Source: Saccharomyces mikatae IFO 1815
Taxonomy: Eukaryota > Ascomycota > Saccharomycetes > Saccharomycetales > Saccharomycetaceae
DNA: 64,000 nucleotides
Direction of reading: 5' to 3'
NCBI RefSeq assembly: GCF_947241705.1
Contig: NC_079269.1
Span: 620,001 to 684,000, forward strand
The translations under genes and the position numbers were made by a program. The first letter of the stretch is position 1, and every line of letters begins with the position of its first letter. This document shows, in pieces, positions 1 through 10,207 of the stretch. Below the pieces are notes generated by a model. The model did no database searches. It was not told the DNA's origin and worked only from the letters and a program-made list of their open reading frames with translations.

Positions 1-730
1 GACTTTCTGTCAATTTCTCATTTGTCCAGTTTTCTCTCTTTGCCTTTAAACGCTCTTCTGTTTTTAAGTAGTATCTACTATTGAACCTTGCATCTTCAAT
101 GGAGAAACCGTTCTTCAATGAAGCCCTTACACGAGTCAAATATAATGTTGCCAAATCGATGTCCGCTATATCCAACTTAAGTTCTTCTTGAAGAACTTTA
201 CTAAGTTCCTTCTGTAATTCTTTCCTTTTGGATTCCCTGATATTCAACTGTTTTAAAATATCAGGTTTGGCAAGATAATCTTTTCTGGATATAGAATTCT
301 CTTCTTTAGACGCTGCTCTCTTGTTAGTAAGCTCAAAATGACCAAACCTTCTTATGGTTGGCTCAAAGTGAGGGGATGGTAAGTTCAAATCGCGACTTAA
401 AGCCACGCCGATAAACTTTCTTTTTGGATGAAAAGGATCAAGGTAGTAACGAACAACTCCAGGCTCCAAAGCAAATATGGAATGATCCTTCCCTATACCA
501 ACGTTTTCCCCGGGATAGAACTTAGTTCCTCTTTGTCTCATAATAATTTCACCTGGGGAAACATCCTGGCCTTCATACTTCTTTGGACCTAGTCTTCTCC
601 CTGCAGAATCTTTCATGCTTGTTCTGGAACCGGCTGCTCTTTTAGTGGCATTACGCACTTGAACGAACACACCAGATACACTCCTTTGACGTGAAAAGCT
701 ACAGGCATCTAGTATAGCATAATTCCACAT
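1..730 (-). CDS. MRP7: Mitochondrial large-subunit ribosomal protein bL27m, 5' part only
   Basis: The reverse-strand frame opens with ATG at 730 ([12 protein letters not shown]) and runs off the left edge without a stop, giving about 243 codons of a protein that is about 371 residues in S. cerevisiae. The start region is rich in Arg, Ser and Lys, as expected for a mitochondrial presequence. It is followed by the bL27 core ([12 protein letters not shown], then [20 protein letters not shown]). bL27 proteins sit at the peptidyl-transferase centre of bacterial-type ribosomes, and the long C-terminal extension is typical of the yeast mitochondrial form. The gene is divergent from HRB1, and its place left of HRB1 is that of YNL005C. 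Recognised by sequence and synteny; the C-terminus is not visible. Confidence 0.95.
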   Translation of the reverse strand, partial: MWNYAILDACSFSRQRSVSGVFVQVRNATKRAAGSRTSMKDSAGRRLGPKKYEGQDVSPGEIIMRQRGTKFYPGENVGIGKDHSIFALEPGVVRYYLDPFHPKRKFIGVALSRDLNLPSPHFEPTIRRFGHFELTNKRAASKEENSISRKDYLAKPDILKQLNIRESKRKELQKELSKVLQEELKLDIADIDLATLYLTRVRASLKNGFSIEDARFNSRYYLKTEERLKAKRENWTNEKLTES

Positions 731-1208
731 GTTCTCACGATTGAGTCAAGCTGAAATAGTTGACTGTCACGAACTTGCCAGTATTCTTTCAACTAGCAGA
801 CTTGATAATTGTGAGAACTACCTTGACCGAGGTTTGGAAACAACGTTTGAATTTCAATCGCGGAGTGTCCGTAAATGCAACACCCAGTCATAATAATCAA
901 ATTTAGATCTATGATAGGAAGCAGTGATTAACTATCACAAGAAACCATTTGTGTAACGCGTTTCTTCGGCACTTATTCGATATAGTAAATACACTTTACC
1001 AGTGATCTAGTGGTCCTCTTTCTACTTTTAGCCGCATGAGTACTTCAATTAAAGTCCTTTCTAGCTCGTTTTTAATGACTCCTCTGTTCAGCGAAGGAAA
1101 TAAAAAAATAGAGTACTGGCTGAAAAATTTCGTTAATAAGTTTACTCATGAGCTCGAAGAACAGTTTAAAGGGGCAGGAAGGAGTTTAAAAAACTAAGTT
1201 AACAAGAC
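731..1208. promoter_or_regulatory. Divergent MRP7/HRB1 intergenic region
   Basis: This 478-bp gap separates two divergently transcribed genes and must hold both promoters. The only recognised site I can point to is one exact MCB-type hexamer, ACGCGT, at 956-961, the core bound by the MBF factor. Neither gene is a textbook MBF target, so the site may be fortuitous. I see no RNA gene here. Confidence 0.45.
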
Positions 1209-2921
1209 ATGTCTGATCAAGAAAGAAGTTCAGAAAACGTATGTTTCATTGATAAGTGAGGTGAAGAAGAGGTTTTGAAGCGAAACATTTATGAAGTCAT
1301 GGGAATTAAAAAGCATTGGTGAACAGTGAGTTATCATTTAAATACTACCTTCGATCCGTTTTCTTATCATGATTTGATGAGTTCAATGGATAATAAGAGT
1401 GCAATGTTACGGGGAGCCTGCAGGTGATAAAAAGTAATGAAAAGAGACTGTTTGAAAATGTCCCTGTTTTTTAGTACTTACTATACTAAAATATCCAGGG
1501 TATTGCATATTCCGACCTGCCATGACTTACTCGTTTCTCTTTCTTTATGAAATTTAAAAACATTTACTAATACTATTCATTGTTTGTAGAATAATCGAAG
1601 TAGATCGAGATCGAGATCGCCCGTTCGTCGCCGGATGAGTGGTGATCGTGGTTATGAAAGAGACAACCACTCGTCGCGGGGATCAGGTAATTATAATGGT
1701 GGGCGAAGGTTCACAGATACGTATAGAGGAGGCAGGGAGAGGGCGGAGTATAGAGGCAGGGAGAGGCCCACTTATAGGGAAAGAGAATCGTTCAATAACA
1801 GAGATAATCCTAGATCCAGAGATCGTTACGACAATAGGTACAGAGGAAGAGATGGAAGTGGTCGTTATGAGAACAGGCGTGATGATTATCCCAGAAACTT
1901 TAGAGCTAGACATAATCCACGCGACGACAGTAGAAGAAGCGGTTTCAACAGCAAAGGAGCAAGAGGGGATTACGGTCCTTTGTTAGCGCGTGAGTTGGAT
2001 AGTACATATGAAGAAAAAGTTAATAGAAACTATTCCAATAGTATCTTCGTAGGTAATTTGACTTACGATAGCACCCCTGAAGATTTAACTGAGTTTTTTT
2101 CACAAATAGGAAAAGTAGTCCGCGCGGATATCATTACATCAAGAGGACACCACAGAGGTATGGGTACAGTTGAGTTCACTAATTCAGATGATGTTGAGAA
2201 AGCCATTCGCCAGTACGATGGGGCATTCTTCATGGATCGCAAAATATTTGTCAGACAAGATAACCCACCACCTTCAAGCAATATCAGAGAAAGAAAGGGA
2301 CTCGATAGGGGAGAACCTAGACATAACCGAAAAACTTATGAAATCATTGTCAAAAATTTACCTTCTTCGATCAATTGGCAGGCTTTAAAAGATATGTTCA
2401 AGGAATGTGGGAATGTTGCACACGCTGATGTGAAATTGAATGGCGATGGAGTATCTACTGGTTGCGGTACAGTGTGCTTTTATGATGCAAAGGATCTACA
2501 TAGAGCGGTTGAAAAATATAACGGTTATGATATAGAAGGTAGCATTTTAAACGTCAAATCTAAGGAAAGCTTACATGACGACGGTGATGGAGACGATTTC
2601 GATATTCCAATAGAAGGTTCTGCCGTAAATGAAGAAGCTCGTAAATTTACCGAAGACGTTGTTGGTGGAGGTGAAAGAAATAGCTTGATATATTGTAGTA
2701 ATTTGCCATTCTCGACCGCAAATAGTGATCTTTATGACCTTTTCGAGACTATTGGAAAAATCAATAATGCTGAACTAAGGTACGATTCCAAAGGAATGCC
2801 GACTGGAATAGCTGTAGTTGAATACGATAACGTCGAAGACGCAGATGTCTGTATCGAAAGGTTAAATAACTATAACTATGGTGGTTGTGATCTAGATATA
2901 TCTTATGCTAAACGTCTCTAG
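1209..2921 (+). CDS. HRB1: Nuclear poly(A) RNA-binding shuttling protein, three RRMs (spliced)
   Basis: Two exons join 1209-1238 (MSDQERSSEN) to 1590-2921, giving about 453 residues (454 in S. cerevisiae). Exon 2 continues in frame with the RS dipeptide run that precedes MSGDRGYERD. Starting at that internal ATG (1635) would lose the conserved N-terminus. An Arg/Ser/Gly-rich tail (about 1-155) is followed by RRM1 (about 161-235, SIFVGNL), RRM2 (about 260-335, IIVKNLP) and RRM3 (about 375-453, LIYCSNLPF). Hrb1 and its paralogue Gbp2 are SR-like proteins loaded co-transcriptionally on mRNA by THO/TREX and exported with it; the RGG/SR tail is the known target of methylation and Sky1 phosphorylation. 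Function is taken from the family. Confidence 0.96.
1239..1589 (+). other. HRB1: HRB1 intron
   Basis: The 351-nt intron has the standard yeast donor GTATGT at 1239-1244, a near-consensus branch site TACTAAT at 1565-1571 (usual TACTAAC), and a TAG acceptor ending at 1589. The branch A lies 19 nt from the acceptor. Removing it restores the reading frame that matches the S. cerevisiae protein across the junction. It is the only intron I can support in a protein gene of this window. Confidence 0.93.
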
Positions 2922-3133
2922 TATTATTTTTTAACTTTATACACTTTCGTACTATTCGGATGTGCTGTAAGTATATTTTGTCCTTATCCAGGCTTTCTCG
3001 TTATATATCGTCATTTTAAAATAAAGAGTAAAATACAGAAAGGGGCTTCAGGAGGCTCATGTGATGCACGTAAACAATTCTACTCCAATAAATTCTAATC
3101 ATTGTAGTTTTTGGAGAGTACTTTATCTTTTCG

Positions 3134-3988
3134 TTACGCTTTCATTTCTCCTCCCGTAGAAAAACCTTTTGATAGCAAAGAATGAACAGTTTCATACATC
3201 CCTAGAAAGATAGCACCACCTGCACTGATCCACATAGTCCGAGGCCCCACTCCACTGAAAAATACTGTAGGACCTTCTTCTCTATAAATTTTGATGATTA
3301 CGCTCCCAAGTGAAGAAGTTTTTTTGCCAAGCATCAATCTAGTCTTTAAGAAATCCAAAGGTGTTGTTGTAGCTGCCGCAATACCACCCGCAATAGAACC
3401 GCATATAGCCCCCTTCCAAGGCTCTACTTTGGTTTGGTCATTGGCTCTTGCCCAAGTCTTTTTTAGATACTCGTATAGGGGAAATTGTATACAGGTGAAC
3501 GGTATTTCTCTCATGATGGTGGTAGACCATCCCCTATAAAGATTCTTCCTTAAACCCTCCTTATTATCATTTCGTAAAATTGACTGTAGAGTTTGCCAGG
3601 AGGAGTTTGTAGAATGAACTTGCGTCCTTTGTTTAACGACTTCTGCAGGAACACGGACAAGACATGCACAAATTTCACCAATAGAAGAAGAGAGCATGTG
3701 TGTTGTTGTGTCAATCAATTGCTCGGATCCCGGTGGGCATAGTTTACTGATATATGGTCTTGATTTCACTTTCATATAGTCATAACTGATAAAGAAAAGG
3801 GAAGCACCTGGTGCAGATGCTACAACAGCGCTTCCCAAGCCGCGATATATGCCTTTGTACCCCCCATTAGCAAAGAATCCACCCTTAGCTTGAATTCTGG
3901 TCTTGATTGTGTCTATGGGGAAAAATACCAAGTCCGTAGAAGTACCAGCGGCGGCGCCACTTAGCAAGGAAAGAAAGAAAGTATTCAT
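3134..3988 (-). CDS. PET8: Mitochondrial S-adenosylmethionine carrier
   Basis: The 284-residue product has three mitochondrial-carrier repeats with their PxD/ExxK/R signatures: PIDTIKTR near residue 25, PAEVVKQR near 115 and PLDFLKTR near 210. Pet8 exchanges cytosolic S-adenosylmethionine for S-adenosylhomocysteine across the inner membrane, supplying biotin and lipoate synthesis and mitochondrial methylations. Length equals that of the S. cerevisiae protein. The gene is convergent with HRB1 (212-bp gap) and tandem with RLP7 upstream. Start ATG at 3988. Confidence 0.96.
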   Translation of the reverse strand: MNTFFLSLLSGAAAGTSTDLVFFPIDTIKTRIQAKGGFFANGGYKGIYRGLGSAVVASAPGASLFFISYDYMKVKSRPYISKLCPPGSEQLIDTTTHMLSSSIGEICACLVRVPAEVVKQRTQVHSTNSSWQTLQSILRNDNKEGLRKNLYRGWSTTIMREIPFTCIQFPLYEYLKKTWARANDQTKVEPWKGAICGSIAGGIAAATTTPLDFLKTRLMLGKKTSSLGSVIIKIYREEGPTVFFSGVGPRTMWISAGGAIFLGMYETVHSLLSKGFSTGGEMKA

Positions 3989-4340
3989 AGCAAACTTTTC
4001 ACACCGAATATTGGTCCATCGATAGATGTAAGTACATGAAAGTGTTCAAGACTACATAACCGAAACTTCATTAATCTCGAATTCTCTCGAGGGCGCACTA
4101 CACAATCAGTATTTTTATATGCAAAACAGCGTTCAGTAAGCGAGAAAAAAGGTGTTTGCGCTTGCATTATATTATCATTACTGTACAAATAGATAAACAA
4201 AACAGTAGTAAATCAAACACAATACATATATCCTTCTACCTATGAGACCGCGTAAATAGGACAAGAATTTAATTGCTCCTTTAATGATATTAGATGACTA
4301 ATAATCTATGTACTATACAGTGCTAAAAATACTTTATCGA
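3989..4340 (-). promoter_or_regulatory. PET8 upstream region / RLP7 3' flank
   Basis: This 352-bp spacer lies between two reverse-strand genes. It should contain the RLP7 polyadenylation region and the PET8 promoter. AT-rich stretches such as the one near 4220-4230 are present, but I see no specific factor site. Confidence 0.4.
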
Positions 4341-5309
4341 TCAATTTAACTTAGCTAATAAAGAGTCAATGTCAACTTCAATAACTGGTGCAGTAGCCGC
4401 ATTTGAAAATTGACGGGTTCTTGATTCAGCCTCCCGTTGTTTTATTTTTCTCAATTTGTTCAAAGACCCAAACCCAGATACTTCTCTATTTAACTTGAAT
4501 GGTTGCAAGAAAAAGTTACAAACAGAGAAAGAGTCACCCATAGTGGCAATTTCATGAATGATATCTTCGACACAAATAATTCCATTCTCTCCTAATTTTT
4601 CCTCAACAATGTTATTGTCGTTGAGAACTATTTCGTGAGGTTCAGCGTCATTATCACCTTGATGCATTATTTTACCTCTCTTCTGGATCAAAGAACGAAT
4701 AGAAGATAGAGAAGGTTTCCCGATTACTACGTATGGTGCAATAACCTTCAGCAACGGATATACATTCTTGGTCAATTTGACGAAAACACCGGTATCAGTT
4801 TCAATCAATCTAAGCAAAGATAAAATTTTGAATGCTTTGTTAGGAATATTTACAGCAAGCGGACCTCTCACTCTAACAACAAAAAGTAAAGCAGGTTTAC
4901 CGTCGTAGTTAGTCTTCTCTCTGATCAAACCATCGTCCTCTTCATCATCGCTTTCCGCCAAGTCGACAGATTTTTCTTCTGTATTGATGGCTTTTTCTGT
5001 TATTCTTAAAATAAAATCCCTCTCAGATGCAATATGCTGCGTCTCATTCTTGGCTTTCTTGTCTTCTAATATGGAAACTCTTTTGATTCTCTCCTTTTCT
5101 CTAGAAGTAGCCAACGTCTTTGCAACTATACTTTCAGCTCTGACAAATTTGTTCTTGTTACTTCTCTTTCTCTTTATTTGTTCTTCTCTCTTTTTCTTTG
5201 CTAATTCTTGTTTCTCGATCCTTGTTCTATCGGCATTTCTTCTTTTCCTCAAGAGGATTTCTGGATTAGAATTAAGAGTATGAGTTTTACTATCTTGAGC
5301 TGAAGACAT
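4341..5309 (-). CDS. RLP7: Ribosome biogenesis factor, uL30-like (60S, ITS2 processing)
   Basis: The 322-residue product (322 in S. cerevisiae) begins [21 protein letters not shown] long basic coiled region (about 20-80, [18 protein letters not shown]) precedes a uL30-type fold ([10 protein letters not shown] near 145, then the [24 protein letters not shown] stretch). Rlp7 is the nucleolar relative of ribosomal protein L7 and acts in pre-27S rRNA processing around ITS2. It is divergent from DOM34, and the shared promoter has PAC and RRPE elements typical of ribosome-biogenesis genes, which supports the assignment. Confidence 0.95.
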   Translation of the reverse strand: MSSAQDSKTHTLNSNPEILLRKRRNADRTRIEKQELAKKKREEQIKRKRSNKNKFVRAESIVAKTLATSREKERIKRVSILEDKKAKNETQHIASERDFILRITEKAINTEEKSVDLAESDDEEDDGLIREKTNYDGKPALLFVVRVRGPLAVNIPNKAFKILSLLRLIETDTGVFVKLTKNVYPLLKVIAPYVVIGKPSLSSIRSLIQKRGKIMHQGDNDAEPHEIVLNDNNIVEEKLGENGIICVEDIIHEIATMGDSFSVCNFFLQPFKLNREVSGFGSLNKLRKIKQREAESRTRQFSNAATAPVIEVDIDSLLAKLN

Positions 5310-5638
5310 TATGATTTATGTTATTAACTCTTCGTGCTTTTCTCAGTCTCTATTTATTAAAGACGGTTCTCAAAAATATTAAGCTATTAAGACTCTTCTC
5401 ATCTCATCGCTTCCGATTTCTTTCAAGCAAAGGTGAAAAAAATTTTCTTTCTTGCAAAAAACCCCACTCCGTACAGTGTGATGGAGTTAATACTTTTAAA
5501 CATGCTCCTCAGGACCTGAAGTTTTTTAATACCATTAATGAGAATAGCATAACAATTGCAAGAAAATTGAAAATTCATTGCCTCTACAGTGTTATTGCGT
5601 CATTTAGGTAAATTATTGCATTTCTCTCACAAAAAGCT
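5310..5638. promoter_or_regulatory. RLP7/DOM34 divergent promoter with PAC and RRPE
   Basis: The 329-bp gap has a PAC element, CTCATCGC at 5403-5410 (GCGATGAG on the reverse strand, towards RLP7), and an RRPE-type core AAAATTTT at 5439-5446, 28 bp away. This pair is the known signature of the Dot6/Tod6 and Stb3-controlled ribosome-biogenesis regulon. It lies about 95-135 bp from the RLP7 start and therefore most likely serves RLP7. Confidence 0.7.
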
Positions 5639-6796
5639 ATGAAAGTTATCAATCTGAAAAAGGATTCTTTCAACAAGGGAGGAGCAGTAATTACTCTGTT
5701 ACCGGAGGACAAGGAAGATTTGTTTACGATTTACCAAATTGTGGATAAAGATGACGAGTTGATATTCAAGAAAAAGTTTACATCTAAGCTTGATGAAGCT
5801 GGTAAGAAGAAAAGTACAGATTTAGTTAAATTGAAGATCAAAGTAATATCTGAGGATTTTGATATGAAAGATGAGTATCTAAAATACAAAGGTATTACTG
5901 TTACCGATGAAAGTGGGAGTAGTAATGTCGATATACCTGTTGGTAAATATTTGAGCTTCACCCTAGACTATGCATATCCCTTCACTATTATAAAACAGAA
6001 CTTTAATAAATTCATGCAAAAGCTTTTAAATGAAGCCTGTAATATTGAATATAAATCAGATACTGCAGCAGTGGTTCTACAGGAGGGGATCGCCCACGTT
6101 TGTTTAGTGACGGCCTCCTCTACTATATTAAAACAAAAAATTGAGTATAGTATGCCAAAAAAGAAGAGAACCACTGATGTAATGAAATTCGATGAGAAAA
6201 CCGAAAAATTCTATAAATCTATTTACAACGCGATGAAAAAAGACCTAAATTTTGAAAAGTTAAAAACTATCATTCTTTGTTCTCCTGGATTTTATGCTAA
6301 GATCTTGATGGACAAAATTCTACAGTATGCTGAAGAGGAACACAATAAGAAAATACTCGACAATAAAGAAATGTTCTTTATTGCCCATTGCTCCACGGGC
6401 TATTTACAGGGCATTAATGAAGTTTTAAAGAATCCATTATACACTTCAAAGCTCCAAGATACAAAATACTCTAAAGAGATCATTGTGATGGATGAATTTT
6501 TGTTACACTTAAATAAGGATGATGATAAAGCTTGGTATGGTGAAAACGAAGTTGTTAAAGCTGCAGATTATGGGGCGATTAATTATCTATTGTTAACGGA
6601 TAAAATTTTGCATTCAGATAATATTGCACAGAGGGAGAAGTATTTGCAACTAATGGATTCTGTTGAGAGTAATGGGGGAAAAACATTGGTGTTAAGCACT
6701 TTGCATTCTCTCGGAGAAGAACTTGACCAACTGACAGGTATAGCTTGCATTCTCAAGTATCCACTTCCTGATCTTGACGAAGATGGTGAGGAATGA
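5639..6796 (+). CDS. DOM34: Ribosome rescue factor Dom34 (Pelota)
   Basis: The 385-residue product (386 in S. cerevisiae) starts MKVINLKKDSFNKGGAVITL. It has the eRF1-like three-domain layout: an N-terminal Sm-like domain (1-135), a middle domain (about 140-270) and a C-terminal domain (about 275-385). The middle domain lacks the GGQ motif of a true release factor. With Hbs1, Dom34 splits stalled or empty ribosomes in No-Go and Non-Stop decay. The gene ends 145 bp before CDEI of the centromere and is the last left-arm gene of chromosome XIV in S. cerevisiae (YNL001W). Confidence 0.96.
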   Translation: MKVINLKKDSFNKGGAVITLLPEDKEDLFTIYQIVDKDDELIFKKKFTSKLDEAGKKKSTDLVKLKIKVISEDFDMKDEYLKYKGITVTDESGSSNVDIPVGKYLSFTLDYAYPFTIIKQNFNKFMQKLLNEACNIEYKSDTAAVVLQEGIAHVCLVTASSTILKQKIEYSMPKKKRTTDVMKFDEKTEKFYKSIYNAMKKDLNFEKLKTIILCSPGFYAKILMDKILQYAEEEHNKKILDNKEMFFIAHCSTGYLQGINEVLKNPLYTSKLQDTKYSKEIIVMDEFLLHLNKDDDKAWYGENEVVKAADYGAINYLLLTDKILHSDNIAQREKYLQLMDSVESNGGKTLVLSTLHSLGEELDQLTGIACILKYPLPDLDEDGEE

Positions 6797-6940
6797 AATC
6801 ATTATATAAAAAATATAATGTACATGTAAAATTTAAATTTTAAAAAATCCGATGTTTTTCTTCCTACTTTATTTCTCTATGATCACTTGAAAAACCACAT
6901 ATAATTGAACTTTGGAGGCAGTTGAGTTACATATATGTAT

Positions 6941-7057
6941 ACCACGTGAATTTTTTCTGTTTATTTTTGATATTATTTTAATATAATAAACAAATTTATA
7001 AAATTATTAATTTTTAATTATTAATTTTTAGTTGGTTTTGAATTCCGAACATTAAAT
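6941..7057. other. CEN14: Point centromere CEN14 (CDEI-CDEII-CDEIII)
   Basis: A CDEI octamer ACCACGTG lies at 6941-6948 (consensus RTCACRTG with one mismatch; the Cbf1 core CACGTG is intact). Next comes an 84-bp CDEII at 6949-7032 with only about five G or C bases. CDEIII, at about 7033-7057, has the core TGGTTTTGAATTCCGAAC containing the essential CCG. The CDEII length falls in the usual 78-86 bp range. Its place between DOM34 and CIT1 is exactly that of CEN14. I cannot fix the outer edge of CDEIII to the base. Confidence 0.93.
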
Positions 7058-7814
7058 ATATTTTAAAGAAACATTTTTTAATTTTGTAGTTTTTATTTTA
7101 GATTTTTCGAACATGAAAACCAAACAATAACGAGCAAGAACAGCCGCTCTTCTGTAATAAAAAAAAAAACGGCCCAGGGCTATTTCAAGGATTACTCGCG
7201 CAGACATACATGGATAATAGGGGAGGATTCCCTACATTTGCTTACGCAAAAGCAATAGTAGTAATAGTGGAAAGAAAGGCAAAGGAAAAACTGTAATTAG
7301 GTGGCATTTATCTTGAGGTTAAAAACAAAGAAGAAAAGGAAAGGAAAGCCTTGAGAAAATTGTTTTCTATCAATTCTCAATGCATTATTCATTAGTGTTT
7401 CACCGTATCTTCTACTTATACTCTAGGCTAAACTTTTCGCTCCCCCAACACTCTCATTTCGATTTCTTACTTTGGTATATCATAAATTAACTCTTACACC
7501 TTGGCGCGGTTTTTGGAGTCACGATAGTATATTATGTTTAGATTAGTGCGTGAACTCTACCTGTAATTTGATAGTACATACTGACGTCAATTATTAACCA
7601 TTCTATGAGAAATGTAACATATTTTACAACCTGTTCACTAAGTATTAGTCACGCACAGTAGGGTATAACTTGAGCTGGGCAATATCAAACGAACTAAAAA
7701 ATCATGAAGTCATAGCCATTTTCTTATGTAATATATTCAAATTATAACGTACCCACCTATATGAAATACAATGGTTAAAAAGTTACATACCCAGAACAAA
7801 AAATTGAATTTTTC
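7058..7814. other. Pericentromeric convergent gap between CEN14 and the CIT1 3' end
   Basis: DOM34 and CIT1 are convergent, so these 757 bp should hold only centromere flank and 3' ends. I find no credible gene. An AT-rich stretch (7058-7110) follows CDEIII and an A10 tract lies near 7160-7170. A perfect CRE palindrome, TGACGTCA, is present at 7582-7589, far from any known promoter. Confidence 0.5.
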
Positions 7815-9254
7815 TTAATTTTTACTTTCGATCTTCTTTATCAACTCCTTGTATTTTTCGGTGGAGAATGACTTTGGCCTTTCAATTGGAGCACCAACAG
7901 CTCTATCGATGATTAACTGAGGTAACACACCAATGGCCCTGGCAACGCCAAACAGTACAGTATAGAACGAAGCCTCTGTTAGGCCATAGTACTGCAATAA
8001 AACACCGGAATGCGAATCAACATTTGGCCATGGATTCTTGGTCTTGCCGTGCTTGGTTAGAACGCCTGGGGCAACATCATAAATAGTGGAGACTAGCCTA
8101 AATAATTCATAGTCTGGGAAATGTTTCAATGCAAATTCACGTTGAGCCATATAACGAGGATCGGTTTTCCTTAAGACAGCATGGCCATAACCTGGAACAA
8201 CTCTTCCTGCATTCAAAGTGTCCCACAAGTACTTTTCAATTGTTTCTTTCGAATAATCCCCTTTCACTTCTTCTCTCAATTTAAATAGCCATTCTAAAAC
8301 TTCTTGATTGGCACGTCCATGCAATGGGCCAGCTAAACCGTTCAAACCAGCGGCTAAAGATAGGTAAGGCGAAGACAAGGCAGAACCCACTAAATGTGTG
8401 GTGTGAGCAGAGACATTACCACCTTCATGATCGGAATGAATTGTTAGATATAGTCTCATCAAGTCAATAAAATCTTTGTTTTCATAACCCAAAAGCTGAG
8501 CTAGGTTTTTACCGTAGTCGGCATTAGGATCGGTAGATGTAATTTTTCCATCTTTGAATACATTGCGGTAAATTTTGGAGGCAATGACAGGTAGCTTACC
8601 CAGTAAGTCCAACGAATCTTCAAAGGTGTAGCTCCAGTACTCCTTCTTAGAAACACCTTGAGCATATGCTTTGGCGAACTTAGATTCACTTTCCAAAGCA
8701 GTTACTGCAATAGAAAATTGTGCCATTGGATGTAGGTTCTTTGGCAGGTTATCTAAAAGTCGGATGACGTGCTCTGGAATTTCTGACCTGGCAGCTAGAT
8801 CTGCAGAAAGAGCTTTGACTTGAGCATCGGTGGGTATTTCACCCGTCAAAAGTAACCAAAATAGAGCTTCTGGTAAAGGTTCAGTACTTCCCTCAGCCTT
8901 TGGTAGTTCCCTTTGAATTTCAGGAATGGTACGACCCCTAAATCTGATACCTTCCTCAGGATCTAAAACTGAACCTTCCCAAACAAGGCCTTTGATACCT
9001 CTCATACCACCATAAGCTTGCTCCAGTAGAACTTCACCAATGACAGTTTTACCATGTTCTTTCTTAAATTTTTTAATTTCTTCTGCTTTTGCTGGAATAA
9101 TTTCAGCAAATCTCTCCTTTAACGTTTGTTCAGAGGCGCTACTGTAATGGCGAGCGTTTAACAGCGCGAAAAGAGCCTTTTGCGTATTTTGGCATGATCT
9201 GGCAGAGTTTCTTGTTAAGAAACTTTTGCTAGTAGTTGATAATATCGCTGACAT
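7815..9254 (-). CDS. CIT1: Mitochondrial citrate synthase
   Basis: The 479-residue product equals S. cerevisiae Cit1 in length. A mitochondrial presequence (about 1-38, rich in Ser, Arg and Asn, ending near ARHYSS) precedes the synthase fold. The active-site regions [11 protein letters not shown] (His about 313) and [14 protein letters not shown] (His about 359), and a C-terminal aspartate region (about 414, [15 protein letters not shown]), are intact. The enzyme condenses acetyl-CoA with oxaloacetate as the first TCA step. Its upstream region has CCAAT, GTGAC and Reb1-type sites, fitting the known Hap2-5 and Rtg control. Confidence 0.98.
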   Translation of the reverse strand: MSAILSTTSKSFLTRNSARSCQNTQKALFALLNARHYSSASEQTLKERFAEIIPAKAEEIKKFKKEHGKTVIGEVLLEQAYGGMRGIKGLVWEGSVLDPEEGIRFRGRTIPEIQRELPKAEGSTEPLPEALFWLLLTGEIPTDAQVKALSADLAARSEIPEHVIRLLDNLPKNLHPMAQFSIAVTALESESKFAKAYAQGVSKKEYWSYTFEDSLDLLGKLPVIASKIYRNVFKDGKITSTDPNADYGKNLAQLLGYENKDFIDLMRLYLTIHSDHEGGNVSAHTTHLVGSALSSPYLSLAAGLNGLAGPLHGRANQEVLEWLFKLREEVKGDYSKETIEKYLWDTLNAGRVVPGYGHAVLRKTDPRYMAQREFALKHFPDYELFRLVSTIYDVAPGVLTKHGKTKNPWPNVDSHSGVLLQYYGLTEASFYTVLFGVARAIGVLPQLIIDRAVGAPIERPKSFSTEKYKELIKKIESKN

Positions 9255-10005
9255 TTCGTGTATAATACTTTATTGTTTTTTGATATGCTTCCTTTTTCTA
9301 GCGGTTCTAATTCTAACTATTTGAAGGCAAATAAACGAGCAAAAACGATCCTGATCTGAATTCTGTAGACAATGATTGTTTTCCCTTAAATGTATCATTC
9401 ATTTTAGGGGAAGCGTAAAAAGACGTTGTTGCAAATCTTGAGTGTTTATATAATGAATGGATACCAATTGACATTCTCAAACAACATAAAGTCGGATAAG
9501 TCGATAGTATCGGGAAAGGTCCACAGGGATTACGGTCCTCCAATAACACAGAAGTATTTTTGGTCTAGCGGGGGTCATACTTTTCCAATTCCGGGCGGCT
9601 GCAGCGGGAAAAAACGTGACGCCTTTTAGCACAAAAAGCAAGGTAAATACGAAAACAAAGGAAATGCAAACGTAAAAGCGGTCATTTTACAAAGATTAAC
9701 AGAGCCGCCAGTGAAATGCGAACTTCGGAGGTTTCTTTACTTGTTTCGGGTAAACTCCTTTCATTGAAGGCCTTGTTGGAGCATGCAGCAATCCCTAAAC
9801 TGCGTTCTTGCCAATGTTGATTTGTTTTTCATGACCTTTTTTTCCGAAGAGAAAGTAACAAGCGTAGTAGCCCCTTAAATCGGTACCTGAATAAGTGAAT
9901 CGGAAAATCAATCTGACAAGGGGAATCACTGAATTAATACTGATAAGATGATTTTTCATTTTCTTATGCAGATGAAACTCTTTGCAATTGTAGCAGAATA
10001 TTACC
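9255..10005 (-). promoter_or_regulatory. CIT1 upstream region
   Basis: These 751 bp lie between the CIT1 start and tRNA-Pro. A CCAAT box (9585-9589) is about 330 bp upstream of the ATG and suits Hap2/3/4/5. GTGAC at 9617-9621 reads GTCAC on the CIT1 strand, the R-box core for Rtg1/Rtg3. CGGGTAA at 9747-9753 is an exact Reb1 core and may insulate CIT1 from the tRNA. Assignments rest on motif matches and on published regulation of CIT1. Confidence 0.55.
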
Positions 10006-10010
10006 AAAAA
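10006..10010 (-). terminator. Pol III terminator of tRNA-Pro
   Basis: A run of five T on the reverse strand starts 11 nt past the 3' end of the tRNA. Runs of T on the coding strand are the standard Pol III stop. Confidence 0.75.
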
Positions 10011-10021
10011 GTAAACAAATG

Positions 10022-10093
10022 GGGGCGAGCCGGGACTCGAACCCGGGACCTCCCGCACCCTAAGCGAGAATCATACCTCTAGACCACACGCCC
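10022..10093 (-). tRNA. tP(AGG): tRNA-Pro (anticodon AGG)
   Basis: The 72-nt cloverleaf on the reverse strand begins GGGCGTGTGG and ends CTCGCCCC. The anticodon loop reads CTTAGGG with AGG at the centre, and the T-arm GGTTCGAGTCC is intact. There is no intron. S. cerevisiae has tP(AGG) in the same CIT1-ATO2 interval. Its upstream side faces the Ty2-type element, which starts 115 bp away, within the usual window for Ty1/Ty2 integration upstream of Pol III genes. Confidence 0.97.
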
Positions 10094-10207
10094 TCTTTAT
10101 CTTACAGCATATAAATGAGGAGGATATGTAGTCATAGTAATAAGAAGTAAGTAACCGATCATGCAGAATTATTGTTTTTGTTCTGAGAATTGGGTGAATT
10201 TTGAGAT

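Noticed and set aside
5318-5611. 97-codon forward frame between RLP7 and DOM34
   Set aside because: It covers the PAC/RRPE promoter and has no recognisable domain; the divergent promoter explains the sequence better.
9426-9629. 67-codon forward frame in the CIT1 promoter
   Set aside because: It overlaps the CCAAT and GTGAC sites and has no homology that I recognise.
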